Assembly (NCBI RefSeq): GCF_015207255.1
Contig: NZ_JADEXG010000053.1
Coordinates: forward strand, 1-38,594
Source of the DNA: Vasconcelosia minhoensis LEGE 07310
GTDB taxonomy: Bacteria > Cyanobacteriota > Cyanobacteriia > Phormidesmidales > Phormidesmidaceae
Direction of reading: 5' to 3'
DNA: 38,594 nucleotides
Made by a program: the position numbers and the translations under genes. Numbering within the stretch: position 1 is the stretch's first letter; the number at the start of each line of letters is the position of its first letter. Of the stretch, positions 19,601 to 27,092 are shown piece by piece. Below the pieces are notes generated by a model, which worked only from the letters and a program-made list of their open reading frames with translations, made no database searches and was not told the DNA's origin.

Positions 19601-19835
19601 TCGGCAGCAGAAAGGAGCGCGGTTCAATGTTGCGCTCGGGACGATAGTTGAGGTTAGTCGAAAACTTCAGCGGCTCGATTAAAAATTTAGCCAGCGCTTT
19701 CTGGTCGAGATGGTAGGGATGGCGATCGCTACCCGACCGCTGCTCAACTTCGGACGTTTCCACCCAAAGGTAAAAAGCGCCTGTCTGCTCAAATCCCACT
19801 TCGTCAGGAATCCAAGTGCCGTGTAGGACTTTCAT
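16647..19835 (-). CDS. SNF2-family helicase-like ATPase
   Basis: 1062 residues. The first 530 or so form a long family-specific N-terminal region with a bacterial SNF2-associated domain (about 400-530). The ATPase follows: motif I DDMGLGKT (about 607-614), motif Ia LIAPTSVLGNW, motif II DEAQ (713-716), motif III ALTGTPVENRLLDLWSI. The C-terminal lobe has LSLKAGGVGITLT (about 959-971) and motif VI SDRAFRIGQ (about 992-1000). DEAQ rather than DEAH is normal in this bacterial group. Predicted role is ATP-driven remodelling of protein-DNA or RNA polymerase complexes; the target is unknown. It is followed by the SWIM gene with one-base overlap. Confidence 0.95.
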   Translation of the reverse strand: MKVLHGTWIPDEVGFEQTGAFYLWVETSEVEQRSGSDRHPYHLDQKALAKFLIEPLKFSTNLNYRPERNIEPRSFLLPTVAGQPLPSLELSRYLETELPRQFSRQYWQIDCYRIGVQYPAGTKFRNTASHFIVRLKDLHYLAQQELSEVQLGADLLFWYRFTQAFKQVILRDQYIPALRYRDLSPGPASGAQFEIYPSWEIISDAYEDTIRRYAESMPLICASGFAEARSRPQHYDRETLLRHCSEVVLSALVQQTPLPQAFTSKINDSLLQSCLEANGRWRSAAGLARYQQWLGWRDRIRRPLSDDATFTLCFQLQEPPPGPEPDLEPHGADPDWRLIFLLSPKAYPSVRIPLADYWTLEPFQQRALKLTLGESFESDLLLHLGHAARIYPRFWEGLDTDRPKGIELELDAAFEFLKEAAWVLEDAGYKVIVPAWWTPQGRRRAKLRLNASSTASDDNTKGYFGLATLVEYQYELSLGGESVSPQEWERLVATKEPLVQFRGQWMEIDRDRMQELLNFWQRHKSDHPTQSLLEFMQTTAQGDSGFEVEVSYDRTLSEMMTKLNDKSQLRPVADPARFQGRLREYQKRGLAWLQYLEQLGLNGCLADDMGLGKTVQVIARLVQEATAAEAAGLQRPPTLLIAPTSVLGNWLKELEKFSPQLRVAMHHGSDRAKTIDDFQAHCQAHDVVITSFALARRDAKLLDSVDWLRIVLDEAQNIKNPQAAQTKAILKLSAPHRLALTGTPVENRLLDLWSIFNFLNPGYLGKETQFRQNFEIPIQKNNDTDRSVLLKKLVEPFILRRVKTDQAIIKDLPEKVEQKLYCSLTKEQASLYAATVRDVERQLQLASGMQRRGLILSTLMKLKQICNHPAQFLHDGSPFTPARSHKLGRLDEMAAEVIEEGDSLLVFTQFREIGAALEKHLRHQRYNLYYLHGGTSRKKREEMIAEFQRPNTEPSVFILSLKAGGVGITLTKANHVFHFDRWWNPAVEDQASDRAFRIGQKKTVFVHKFVALGTLEERIDQMIEDKKKLAGAVVGSDESWLTELDNESFKQLIALNQSAMME

Positions 19836-19977
19836 GGTGTTAGCTTGCCGAGAATCGATCGCGATAGCCGGAGTGAGTAAACGTTACAGACGAAGCTGCT
19901 GCCAATGGGAGAAACTGTAAATAACGACTAGTGTACCGATTTGTTTTCTAGCCGCAAGTCGTTCGAAACTGGCGCAG

Positions 19978-20409
19978 CTATTGGGGCCGCTGTCGCAGTA
20001 CCTGGGAAATCTCAGCATGGAGCAGAGCAATATTGGGATCGCGCTGAATCGCATAAAAGTAATGCTCGCCCAGGGGAGTCGAAGCATGTTCGTTGGGCTT
20101 GAGCATCAGCCGCGCTTTTTCCAGTAGGATGGCGGCGCTGTCGGGCGCGATCGCGTCTTTCTCGTCTAGCAGTTCGTCTATTTGAACAATAAATTGAGAG
20201 ATCGGGCGCAGCCAGCTAAAGTCTTCGTGGCCAATCACCAGCCGAAAGAACTCGCCTCGATTGGCAATCCGTCCATGGGTCTGCTCATAGACAATTCGCT
20301 CCGACTCTAGCAGCGCCTTGTGCAAATGCAGCAGCATACCGCGAACTTTCTGCAAACGCTGAATCGGATTCTCAGCAGGGGTGTTATCGCTAGAGCCGTT
20401 TGAAGTCAT
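19978..20409 (-). CDS. Conserved hypothetical protein
   Basis: 143 residues, mostly helical and cytoplasmic. Recognisable blocks are MLLHLHKALLESERIVYEQTHG, GEFFRLVIGHEDFSWLRPIS and IVQIDELLDE. I recall this pattern in conserved bacterial proteins without assigned function; no catalytic motif is apparent. It could be a four-helix bundle of the haemerythrin-like or regulatory kind, but the ligands for iron are not arranged as in haemerythrins. It sits alone between the EamA transporter (same strand, upstream) and the SNF2 gene. Confidence 0.75.
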   Translation of the reverse strand: MTSNGSSDNTPAENPIQRLQKVRGMLLHLHKALLESERIVYEQTHGRIANRGEFFRLVIGHEDFSWLRPISQFIVQIDELLDEKDAIAPDSAAILLEKARLMLKPNEHASTPLGEHYFYAIQRDPNIALLHAEISQVLRQRPQ

Positions 20410-20468
20410 GGCAAAAGGGGCTGAAGAGTATTTATTTACCCTAGCATTTTGGCCTGGGAGTCAGCAGG

Positions 20469-21431
20469 TCAGACCGGAGCCGTTTCGGCGGTTTCCCCAA
20501 CGGTTTTCTCGGGCGTTTCCTCAGCGGATTTAGAATCGGGCCGCCGCTCTAGATAGATGGAAATCGCTCCCCCAACGGTGATTAAAACCATGCCAATCGC
20601 CGCTACCCAGCCCGGCACTTCGTCAAACCAGACCCAGCCGATCGCCGCCGAAAAGATCACCGAGGTATATTGGAAGACGCCGATCTGATGCGGCTTGGCA
20701 TAGCGGTAGGCCCGCACCAGCAAAAACTGAAAGGCTAGAAACGCGATCGCGGTCCCCGCTACCAGCCCCCAGGTGCGCCAATCGGGCGGCTGCCACTGCA
20801 CCAGCGCCAGCGGCATTGTCAGCACCGTGCCAATCAGCAAATAGTAGGCCACCTGACTCAGGGGCGACTCGCTACGGTTGAGCCAGCGCACGGTCAGAAA
20901 TTCAATCGCCGCCGACAGCCCGGCCCCCAGCGCTAGCAGGTTAGCGGGCTCTTGCAGCAGCTCGCCACCGGGCTGGACAATCAGCAGCAGGCCGATAAAG
21001 CCAATCGCGATCGCGCCCCACAGCCCCGGCGAAATCCGCTCGCCCAGGATAAACCCGGCGATTAGCGGAATAAAGATCGGTGTCGTGTTCAGCAACACAT
21101 TGGCGTTGACCAGGCTGCCCAGCTTGGCCGCCGATACAAACAGGTAGAAGCCACCCAGGCCAAAGACGGCTCGCAGCAGGTAGTAGGGCAGCACCTCAGT
21201 TCGCAGGTCTCGACCGCGTCGCCAAACTAGAACCGGCAGCAGCAGGCCCAGCGCGATCGCCATCGCCAGCCAGATAAACTGCCCCGCCCCGATCACCTGC
21301 TGGGCCGCTTTACCAAAGGCGCTCTGGAGCGTATTCGCCAGAAATCCCAGCGTGATCAGCCCGGCTCCGAGCAAGATCGACTCTGTCGAGTCGGAAGGCT
21401 GCGCGCTGGCAGATTGGGAATCAGACGTCAT
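20469..21431 (-). CDS. DMT-superfamily EamA transporter
   Basis: 320 residues with about ten hydrophobic segments in two homologous EamA halves. Half one includes the GLITLGFLANTLQSAFGKAA start and the VNANVLLNTTPIFIPLIAG helix. Half two has FLAFQFLLVRAYRYAKPHQIG followed by the VFQYTSVIFSAAIGWVWF helix and WVAAIGMVLITVGGAISIY. The RYAKP/ASxLxYTxxI arrangement is typical of EamA permeases that export small metabolites. Both ends are polar and Thr/Glu/Ser-rich. The substrate cannot be told from sequence. It lies 15 bp downstream of the alpha/beta hydrolase stop on the same strand, so they are probably co-transcribed. Confidence 0.9.
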   Translation of the reverse strand: MTSDSQSASAQPSDSTESILLGAGLITLGFLANTLQSAFGKAAQQVIGAGQFIWLAMAIALGLLLPVLVWRRGRDLRTEVLPYYLLRAVFGLGGFYLFVSAAKLGSLVNANVLLNTTPIFIPLIAGFILGERISPGLWGAIAIGFIGLLLIVQPGGELLQEPANLLALGAGLSAAIEFLTVRWLNRSESPLSQVAYYLLIGTVLTMPLALVQWQPPDWRTWGLVAGTAIAFLAFQFLLVRAYRYAKPHQIGVFQYTSVIFSAAIGWVWFDEVPGWVAAIGMVLITVGGAISIYLERRPDSKSAEETPEKTVGETAETAPV

Positions 21432-21445
21432 CGGTTCTATAAATT

Positions 21446-22330
21446 CTATAAAGTTGATAGGAACTGCCGGATTAGCCCGGTGGTCACCGCTGGCAGCTCC
21501 AGCTGCGGCGTCAGGCCGGTGCCGTGAATCACCTCGAAGGCTTTAATCGCCTCGGGATTTTTGCTGGCCAGGCGGCGACCAATCTCAGGGCTGGTGAACT
21601 GCGACTTTTCGCCCCAGAGGATAGCCGTCGGCGTGGTCAGCGGTTCGATGTAGTCGGCCAGGTCAAAGCAGAGATCGCCGCGAACGAAGGACAGGGCCGT
21701 ATATTCGGCGTGGGGCTGCTGGGCCGAGGCCAGGTAGGCATCGACGATATCGTCTGAAATTCGACTGGCGTCGGCAAACTGGCGGTTTTGCAGAAATCCA
21801 TAGATGCCCAGGCGCGAGGCGATCGCGCCGCCGTACAGCAGCCGATCGAGGACGGGCGTGCTGACAACCTGCGCAAACGGGGTGCGGCTGTAGTCTTCGC
21901 CAAAGTCTGACAGCCCGGCGGGGGCGACCAATATTAGCCGCCGGAACAGCTGCGGTTGCGCCGCCGCAATCCGGATCAGAAAGGCGGCGGTGAGAGAAGA
22001 CGCGATCGCGGTCACCGGCTCAGTGCAGGTCAGCTCAATAAATTCTGGAATGCTGGTGAGGTAGTCCTCTACTTTATAATTGCGTTCCAGGTGAGCCGAC
22101 TGGCCCCAGCCAATCAGGTCGGGCGCGATCACCCGGTAGTCGCTGGCAAAGGCGGGAAATACCTTGGACCACTCAAAGGCCGACGAACCGCCGCCAAACC
22201 CATGGAAAAAGAGCAGGGTTTCACGACTGTCTGCCGCCGCCAAACCGCCCGGCAAGACGGGCTGATAGTAGGTCATCTGCCCCAAGCGGGTGCTTACCTT
22301 CTCTTGAGAGACATAGGGAATATTTAGCAT
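21446..22330 (-). CDS. Alpha/beta-fold hydrolase
   Basis: 294 residues. The oxyanion-hole motif FFHGFGGGSSAFEW, the APDLIGWGQS strand and a nucleophile-elbow candidate AIASSLTAAF are seen. The elbow departs from GxSxG: glycines are replaced by Ala and Thr. The acid position after the LWGEK strand reads Ser (LWGEKSQF) instead of the usual Asp, and the His lies in EVIHGTGLTPQLE. These features are shared by a cyanobacterial subfamily as I recall, so the protein may be a binding or altered enzyme rather than a decayed one. The EamA transporter follows 15 bp downstream. Confidence 0.85.
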   Translation of the reverse strand: MLNIPYVSQEKVSTRLGQMTYYQPVLPGGLAAADSRETLLFFHGFGGGSSAFEWSKVFPAFASDYRVIAPDLIGWGQSAHLERNYKVEDYLTSIPEFIELTCTEPVTAIASSLTAAFLIRIAAAQPQLFRRLILVAPAGLSDFGEDYSRTPFAQVVSTPVLDRLLYGGAIASRLGIYGFLQNRQFADASRISDDIVDAYLASAQQPHAEYTALSFVRGDLCFDLADYIEPLTTPTAILWGEKSQFTSPEIGRRLASKNPEAIKAFEVIHGTGLTPQLELPAVTTGLIRQFLSTL

Positions 22331-22570
22331 TGGGCTAGCTCTGGCATTATCAAACTTAATCTCCCATCGCTCATTTTAGAGCTTCCTGATCGAGAAGTGA
22401 GATTGGCCACCCATTTCTCTAGCCAGCCGCCCAATCTAAATAGAAATATTCAAAAAACTTTCACAAGATAATTTTATATATCATCCACTAGAGGGAAGAT
22501 ATCTGCTTGAAAAGATAGTAAATATTAGATGGAGTAACTTGTAAAAGCCCGTGCCGGGTCGCTGAGACCA

Positions 22571-22590
22571 GCAGCCTGTAGCAGCCTGTA
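22571..22590. repeat. Tandem 10-bp repeat
   Basis: GCAGCCTGTA occurs twice in immediate succession. Two helical-turn-spaced sites could bind a regulator, though slippage duplication is equally possible. Confidence 0.6.
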
Positions 22591-22625
22591 CAAGGCCGCA
22601 CGCGATTAATATTTTTGCTTTTGCA

Positions 22626-22670
22626 AAAGGCTTAAGTTTAAGATAAATTTTATCTTAAACTTAAGCCTTT
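22626..22670. promoter_or_regulatory. Perfect 20-bp inverted repeat before aldolase gene
   Basis: The left arm 22626-22645 is the exact reverse complement of 22651-22670, with a 5-nt loop. The arms are AT-rich (core CTTAAGTTTAAG). It ends 35 nt before the ATG at 22706. It could be an operator, an mRNA-stabilising 5' hairpin or an attenuator. A terminator for the plus strand would isolate the aldolase from its upstream promoter, unless the promoter lies within the arms. Confidence 0.65.
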
Positions 22671-22705
22671 AAAGCTTTGATGATCGATTGGGAGATAAAC
22701 CAATA

Positions 22706-23746
22706 ATGAATAAGTACGCCGACGAACTGAGAAAAACCGCCAAAGCCATGGTCGCCCCCGGTAAGGGCATTCTAGCCATGGATGAAAGTAACGGCACCTG
22801 CAACAAGCGCCTGGCCAGCGTTGGGGCCGAGCAAACTGAAGAAAAGCGGCGGCAGTATCGCGAGCTGATTATCACCACCCCAGAACTCGGCGACTCAATT
22901 AGCGGCGCGATTCTATACGACGAGACCATTCGTCAGTCTACGGCGGACGGCCAGCTGTTTCGGGAGGCGCTTCAGCAAAAGGGCATGATTCCCGGCATCA
23001 AGGTCGATACGGGAGCAAAAGATCTGGCCGGTCACCCCAATGAGAAAGTGACGGAGGGGCTGGACGGACTGCGCGATCGCATCGCCGAATATTACCAAAT
23101 GGGTGCCCGCTTTGCGAAATGGCGAGCCGTGATCACCATTGGCGACGGCATTCCCTCCCGAGCCTGTATCGAAGCCAACGCCCATGCCCTAGCTCGCTAT
23201 GCTGCTCTCTGTCAAGAAGGCGGTCTGGTGCCCATCGTCGAGCCCGAAGTGATGATGGACGGCGACCACACGATCGAGCGCTGCTATGAGGTCACCTCTG
23301 AAACCCTGCGCACCGTCTTCGACCAGCTCGCTACCCAGGGCGTCGAATTCGACCAGATGATTCTCAAGCCCAATATGGTGCTGCCGGGTAAAGGCTGCTC
23401 CCAGCAGGCCAGCGTTGACCAGGTCGCGGACATGACCATGCGCTGTCTGATGAACAACGTCCCCGCCGCTGTCACCGGCGTTGCCTTTCTCTCCGGCGGT
23501 CAGGACGAACAGTCCGCCTCAGCCCATCTGAACGCGATGAACGTTAAGTACGGCGATATGATTCCCTGGGAGGTCACCTTCTCCTACGCCCGAGCCATCC
23601 AAGGCCCGGCGCTGGATAACTGGCAGGGCAAGCAATCCAATGTGGAGAAATCCCAGGCCCTGCTCGCCCACCGGGCCAAGTGCAACAGCGCTGCTCACAA
23701 GGGCGAATACAGCCCCGAGATGGAAAAGCAGCCCGCCATGGTCTAA
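22706..23746 (+). CDS. fda: Class I fructose-bisphosphate aldolase
   Basis: 346 residues from the ATG at 22706 (MNKYADELRKTAKAM), preceded by GGGAGA; a TTG at 22688 is in frame but less likely. Class I aldolases split fructose-1,6-bisphosphate (and sedoheptulose-1,7-bisphosphate) through a lysine Schiff base and need no metal. Hallmarks are GKGILAMDESNGTCNKR, IPGIKVDTGAKDLAGHP, RAVITIG, VEPEVMMDGDH and the active-site Lys in MILKPNMVLPGK. FLSGGQDEQSAS and the TFSYARAIQ block complete the barrel. Cyanobacteria also have a class II enzyme as the main form; the class I enzyme is an accessory, stress-linked isozyme. A terminator hairpin follows. Confidence 0.97.
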   Translation: MNKYADELRKTAKAMVAPGKGILAMDESNGTCNKRLASVGAEQTEEKRRQYRELIITTPELGDSISGAILYDETIRQSTADGQLFREALQQKGMIPGIKVDTGAKDLAGHPNEKVTEGLDGLRDRIAEYYQMGARFAKWRAVITIGDGIPSRACIEANAHALARYAALCQEGGLVPIVEPEVMMDGDHTIERCYEVTSETLRTVFDQLATQGVEFDQMILKPNMVLPGKGCSQQASVDQVADMTMRCLMNNVPAAVTGVAFLSGGQDEQSASAHLNAMNVKYGDMIPWEVTFSYARAIQGPALDNWQGKQSNVEKSQALLAHRAKCNSAAHKGEYSPEMEKQPAMV

Positions 23747-23798
23747 CGGCTTGAGCGTTTAGCGCTCGTTTAGTTCAGCCCTAGAGCCGTTCTCAACC

Positions 23799-23824
23799 GG
23801 CGCATCTCAACTCTGAGATGCGCC
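23799..23824 (+). terminator. Terminator after aldolase
   Basis: GGCGCATCTCA pairs with TGAGATGCGCC, an 11-bp perfect stem with a 4-nt loop, followed by TAATTTC. It lies about 50 bp after the aldolase stop. Confidence 0.7.
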
Positions 23825-23856
23825 TAATTTCTGTAGAAGCCGAGGACAAGCGTTAG

Positions 23857-23906
23857 AATTAGTCCAACCCTGTAAGCTGCTATTGATTCCGGAGCTTATC
23901 CTAATT
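23857..23906. promoter_or_regulatory. Nested inverted repeats before TA pair 1
   Basis: AATTAG (23857) with CTAATT (23901), and inside them TAAGCT (23873) with AGCTTA (23893). The position immediately before the antitoxin start suggests an autoregulatory operator; this is inference from how type II modules are usually controlled. Confidence 0.35.
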
Positions 23907-23908
23907 TC

Positions 23909-24136
23909 GTGAGTACCCTCGACCAGGTTCTAGAAACTGCCCTAAAGCTGCCCCAAGAGCAACAGGCAATATTGATTAAAATTCTGCAAAAACGCCATTA
24001 TGAAAGTCGTCGATCAGAAATAGCTGAAGATGCTCAAACAGCTCTATCAAATTTCGATGCGGGTCATTTTCAGGCTCAATCTGCCGAAGATGTCATTGCA
24101 GAATTACGTCAGTTTTTAGACGAGCCAGAAATATGA
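23909..24136 (+). CDS. Antitoxin of RelE/YafQ-type pair
   Basis: 75 residues from a GTG start. MSTLDQVLETALKLPQEQQAIL followed by a second amphipathic helix and the C-terminal QSAEDVIAELRQFLDE tail match the small antitoxins that precede YafQ/RelE-like toxins in cyanobacteria. Its stop overlaps the toxin start in an ATGA arrangement, as expected for coupled expression with antitoxin first. There is no recognisable DNA-binding fold, so control of its promoter is uncertain, although inverted repeats lie upstream. Confidence 0.8.
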   Translation: MSTLDQVLETALKLPQEQQAILIKILQKRHYESRRSEIAEDAQTALSNFDAGHFQAQSAEDVIAELRQFLDEPEI

Positions 24137-24417
24137 GATCGCTGGTTCTCACACCAAAGTTCAAACGAGCATTTCGTAAATTTGTGAGACGTAATATCGA
24201 GCTTCAGCAGCGCATCGAATACACGCTACGGCAAATGGAAATCGATGTTTTTGCTTCCAGCCTAGGCACTCACAGGTTGAGCGGCAAGCTTAAAGGTCTT
24301 CAGTCCTGTTCTTGTGGCTATGATTGCCGCATTGTGTTCTCAATTAGGAAAGATACTGAAACAAATCGCGAAGTCATCGTCTTACTCGATATTGGAACAC
24401 ATGATGAAGTGTATTAG
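24133..24417 (+). CDS. RelE/YafQ-family mRNA interferase toxin
   Basis: 94 residues with the RelE/ParE fold order. LVLTPKFKRAFRKFVRRN is the first strand and helix, then LGTHRLSGKLKGLQSCSCGYDCRIVFSI, and a final VIVLLDIGTHDEVY. The GTH/L-GKLKG loop and late Arg in DCRIVF correspond to the basic catalytic face of ribosome-dependent mRNA interferases. The C-terminal THDEVY matches the HDxxY ending of YafQ-like toxins. It overlaps the antitoxin by 4 nt. Intact in length and motifs, so probably active. Confidence 0.88.
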   Translation: MRSLVLTPKFKRAFRKFVRRNIELQQRIEYTLRQMEIDVFASSLGTHRLSGKLKGLQSCSCGYDCRIVFSIRKDTETNREVIVLLDIGTHDEVY

Positions 24418-24522
24418 CCGTAACATCAACGAGTTTTCTCTCAAGCCAGGGAACAAATGGAAAATTTTAAGAAAAGGCTCTACAACCCTGAATAAACCAA
24501 ATCCTAAAAAGAGTTTTTATCG

Positions 24523-25524
24523 ATGGATTTTTTATCTATAACCCTTAGTCTGCTCTTCTTAGCTGCCCTAAGCATTGTCCTCTATCTCATTACAGCTCGC
24601 CGCTATCAGTCTGCTGACTCGGTTGCCAACTCCTACGACCAGTGGACCGAAGACGGCATCCTGGAATTTTACTGGGGCGAGCATATTCATCTGGGCCACT
24701 ATGGTTCGCCGCCCCAGCACAAGGATTTTCTCAAGGCTAAGTCTGACTTTGTGCATGAAATGCTGCGCTGGGGCGGTTTGGATAAATTACCCGCCGGTAC
24801 AACCGTCCTCGATGTGGGCTGCGGGATTGGCGGCAGCAGCCGTATTCTGGCCCGTGACTACGGGTTTGCCGTCACCGGCGTGACCATTAGCCCTCAGCAG
24901 GTTGAGCGGGCTAGGCAGCTAACGCCCCAGGGCCTTGATGCTCAGTTCCAGGTGGATGATGCGATGGCCCTTTCATTCCCAGACGCCAGCTTTGATGTGG
25001 TCTGGTCGATTGAAGCCGGGCCGCATATGCCCGACAAGGCCGTGTTTGCTAAGGAGCTGATGCGAGTGGTCAAGCCGGGTGGCGTGATGGTGATGGCCGA
25101 CTGGAATCAGCGCGATGACCGCCAAAAGCCGCTCAATTTTTGGGAGCGCCCGGTGATGCAGCAGCTGCTCGACCAGTGGTCTCACCCAGCCTTCTCTAGC
25201 ATCGAAGGCTTTGCTGAACTGCTGGAGGCGACGGGTCTGGTCAAGGGCCAGGTCGATACCGCCGACTGGACTGCGGAAACCCTACCTTCCTGGCTAGATT
25301 CAATCTGGCAGGGAATTGCTCGGCCGGAAGGATTGGTCAAGTTTGGCCCCTCGGGCCTGATCAAGTCGCTGCGAGAAGTTCCTACCCTACTGCTGATGCG
25401 GCTGGCCTTCGGCACAGGACTCTGCCGCTTTGGCATGTTCCGCGCTGTGCGAGCCTCGCAGCCTCAGGCAGCCGGCTCAGCCCAAACAGCATCTGCCACG
25501 ATTTCGCCGGTAGAGAAGCAGTAG
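24523..25524 (+). CDS. MPBQ/MSBQ methyltransferase (Sll0418-like)
   Basis: 333 residues closely resembling Synechocystis Sll0418, 2-methyl-6-phytyl-1,4-benzoquinol methyltransferase, along nearly its whole length. It adds the second ring methyl group in tocopherol (and plastoquinone) synthesis. An N-terminal membrane helix (about 4-23) is followed by RRYQSADSVANSYDQWTEDG, ILEFYWGEHIHLGHYG, SAM motif I VLDVGCGIGGSSR, VTGVTISPQQVERA and VWSIEAGPHMPDK. The C-terminal part IREVP-like REVPTLLLMRLAFG and CRFGMFRAVRA anchors it to membrane. The Gln/Ala/Ser tail is lineage-specific. It likely acts at the plasma or thylakoid membrane. Upstream is the YafQ-like toxin gene, which seems unrelated. Confidence 0.93.
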   Translation: MDFLSITLSLLFLAALSIVLYLITARRYQSADSVANSYDQWTEDGILEFYWGEHIHLGHYGSPPQHKDFLKAKSDFVHEMLRWGGLDKLPAGTTVLDVGCGIGGSSRILARDYGFAVTGVTISPQQVERARQLTPQGLDAQFQVDDAMALSFPDASFDVVWSIEAGPHMPDKAVFAKELMRVVKPGGVMVMADWNQRDDRQKPLNFWERPVMQQLLDQWSHPAFSSIEGFAELLEATGLVKGQVDTADWTAETLPSWLDSIWQGIARPEGLVKFGPSGLIKSLREVPTLLLMRLAFGTGLCRFGMFRAVRASQPQAAGSAQTASATISPVEKQ

Positions 25525-25613
25525 GCGCAGCAATCCACCTCTACTGTGTCTATGCACTGGGCATCCTTCAGTAGTGTGGTGCTGCTGAATTAAGAAGCGA
25601 GGCGATACTTCAA

Positions 25614-26003
25614 TCAAGCGCCTAGATCGCCAAAGTACTCCCGAAAGCCAACGATTTTGTCAGCTTTGACCTCAAACGCGATCGCGTTGTGCCCCTTGTA
25701 AGGCTCGTCAGCGTAGAGACCGTCTGCCTCAAACTCAAACATCACCGAGTCCCCATCAGTGAGTATGTGCTGAGGCGGATGGAGCGTCAGCCGATCCCCG
25801 GCTGCGACGTGATCCTGACATTTTGCAATCATCTTTTGCCGCCCAGTAGCGCCCTCGAACTTACCCCGGTGCGCACCGGTGGGGAACCAAAAGGTCATTT
25901 CGTCTGCGAGCAGGGCGATATAGGGTTCAAAATTTCCGGTTGCCCAACCCTCAGCAAATAAATCAAACGCTTTTCGAGCTGTTTTTAGGACTAAATCTGC
26001 CAT
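25614..26003 (-). CDS. NTF2/SnoaL-like protein
   Basis: 129 residues with the cone-shaped NTF2-like fold pattern: first helix VLKTARKAFDLFAEGWATGNFEPYIALL, then MTFWFPTGAHRGKFEGATGRQKM, the strand pair VMFEFEADGLYADEPYKGHN and the last strand AIAFEVKADKIVGFREYFG. Relatives include ketosteroid-isomerase-like and SnoaL-like proteins that bind small hydrophobic ligands, and the function is not predictable. It is the last of four minus-strand genes (DUF5996, UBP zinc finger, pirin, this gene) with gaps of about 75-120 bp. Confidence 0.8.
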   Translation of the reverse strand: MADLVLKTARKAFDLFAEGWATGNFEPYIALLADEMTFWFPTGAHRGKFEGATGRQKMIAKCQDHVAAGDRLTLHPPQHILTDGDSVMFEFEADGLYADEPYKGHNAIAFEVKADKIVGFREYFGDLGA

Positions 26004-26077
26004 CGGAGTTGCTGATAGAGGTTTAACGATGCCGATCTTTTGAATTCCTTTTTGCCCAACGGTGCCTACCAGATGTT

Positions 26078-26974
26078 CTACAACGGCTGTTCCTTATGGG
26101 TAGTAATCTCCTGAGGTAGGGGAATAAACTCTGTTTCCTGGGGGACCTGCTCAAACCGGCCCGCTTGCCAATCCTGCTTGGCCTGCTCAATGCGATCGCG
26201 ACGGCTAGAAACAAAGTTCCACCACTTTTCTCGTTTCCCAACAGGCTCACCCCCAACAACGATACAGCGAGCATCCTGCTTAGCAGAGATTTGGACTGAT
26301 GTGCCAGAAGTTAGTACGGCTAGCCGGTATTGCTCCAGCGAAACATGATTAATTTTTAGCCCTTCCGTCACGCTGTAGACAGCCTGCTCGCTATAGTTAC
26401 CCGGCAGCGTGAACTGTGCCCCCGCAGCCAGTCGCACATCCAAATAAATCATCGGCGAAAAAGTCTGTACTGGAGAAACACGCCCATAGGCTTCACCCGC
26501 AATCAGCGTGAAGGAAACGTCGTCCTCTTTCCAAGTAGGCGGCTCGGCGGCAGAGTGATGCCGGAACCAGGGGTCGGTCTCTTCGTGCTCATCGGGCAGC
26601 GCGACCCAGGTTTGGATTCCGTGGAGCGTTGTTTCAATACTGCGCTCATGGTCAGGGGTGCGTTCGGAATGGACAATCCCTCTGCCAGCGGTCATCCAGT
26701 TCACGGCACCGGGACGAATCGCCTGGATGCTGCCGACGCTATCGCAGTGCATTAAAACACCTTCAAACAGGTAGGTCACGGTTGCCAGGTTGATATGAGG
26801 ATGGGGTCTGACATCCACACCCTTCCCAGGCGGAAATACCGCAGGCCCAAGATGGTCAAAAAAGATAAACGGACCCACCCAGGTGAGAACGTCTGAGGGC
26901 AGCAGACGGCGGGCCTGAAACCCGCCTAAATCTTGGATATGGGGCTTAATAATATGTTGAATGAAGTCTGCCAT
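26078..26974 (-). CDS. Pirin family protein
   Basis: 298 residues of the bicupin Pirin family. The N-terminal domain contains LTWVGPFIFFDHLGPA, the HPH metal-site motif DVRPHPHINLATVTYLFEG, and the Glu ligand in TAGRGIVHSERTP. The C-terminal pirin domain includes the YSPVQTFSPMIYLDVRL-like segment and RCIVVGGEPVGKREKWWNFV. Pirins bind one Fe or other metal per monomer; roles vary from quercetin dioxygenase activity to redox-dependent regulation. No signal peptide. Part of a same-strand run with the NTF2-like gene 74 bp downstream. Confidence 0.93.
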   Translation of the reverse strand: MADFIQHIIKPHIQDLGGFQARRLLPSDVLTWVGPFIFFDHLGPAVFPPGKGVDVRPHPHINLATVTYLFEGVLMHCDSVGSIQAIRPGAVNWMTAGRGIVHSERTPDHERSIETTLHGIQTWVALPDEHEETDPWFRHHSAAEPPTWKEDDVSFTLIAGEAYGRVSPVQTFSPMIYLDVRLAAGAQFTLPGNYSEQAVYSVTEGLKINHVSLEQYRLAVLTSGTSVQISAKQDARCIVVGGEPVGKREKWWNFVSSRRDRIEQAKQDWQAGRFEQVPQETEFIPLPQEITTHKEQPL

Positions 26975-27092
26975 GATAGGTCACCACAATCAGCTATGGA
27001 ATTGTCCGGTTATTAGTCAATGGATACTGTCGAGAACAGTCTTTAATAGCTTTTCTGTTGCTGGTCGAGAAAACACCATAGCCACTGCTCGC

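Larger units (their letters stand above)
22331..22705. other. 375-bp leader region of class I aldolase
   Basis: AT-rich spacer between the divergent hydrolase and aldolase genes. It holds a 10-bp tandem repeat (22571-22590), a short palindrome CTTTTGCAAAAG around 22617-22628, and a long perfect hairpin (22626-22670). A GGGAGA ribosome site lies about 10 nt before the aldolase ATG. I could not fix a promoter with confidence. Confidence 0.5.

Noticed and set aside
24313-24541. A 75-codon ORF across the YafQ-like toxin end
   Set aside because: Overlaps the toxin in another frame and runs into the methyltransferase leader; no family features.
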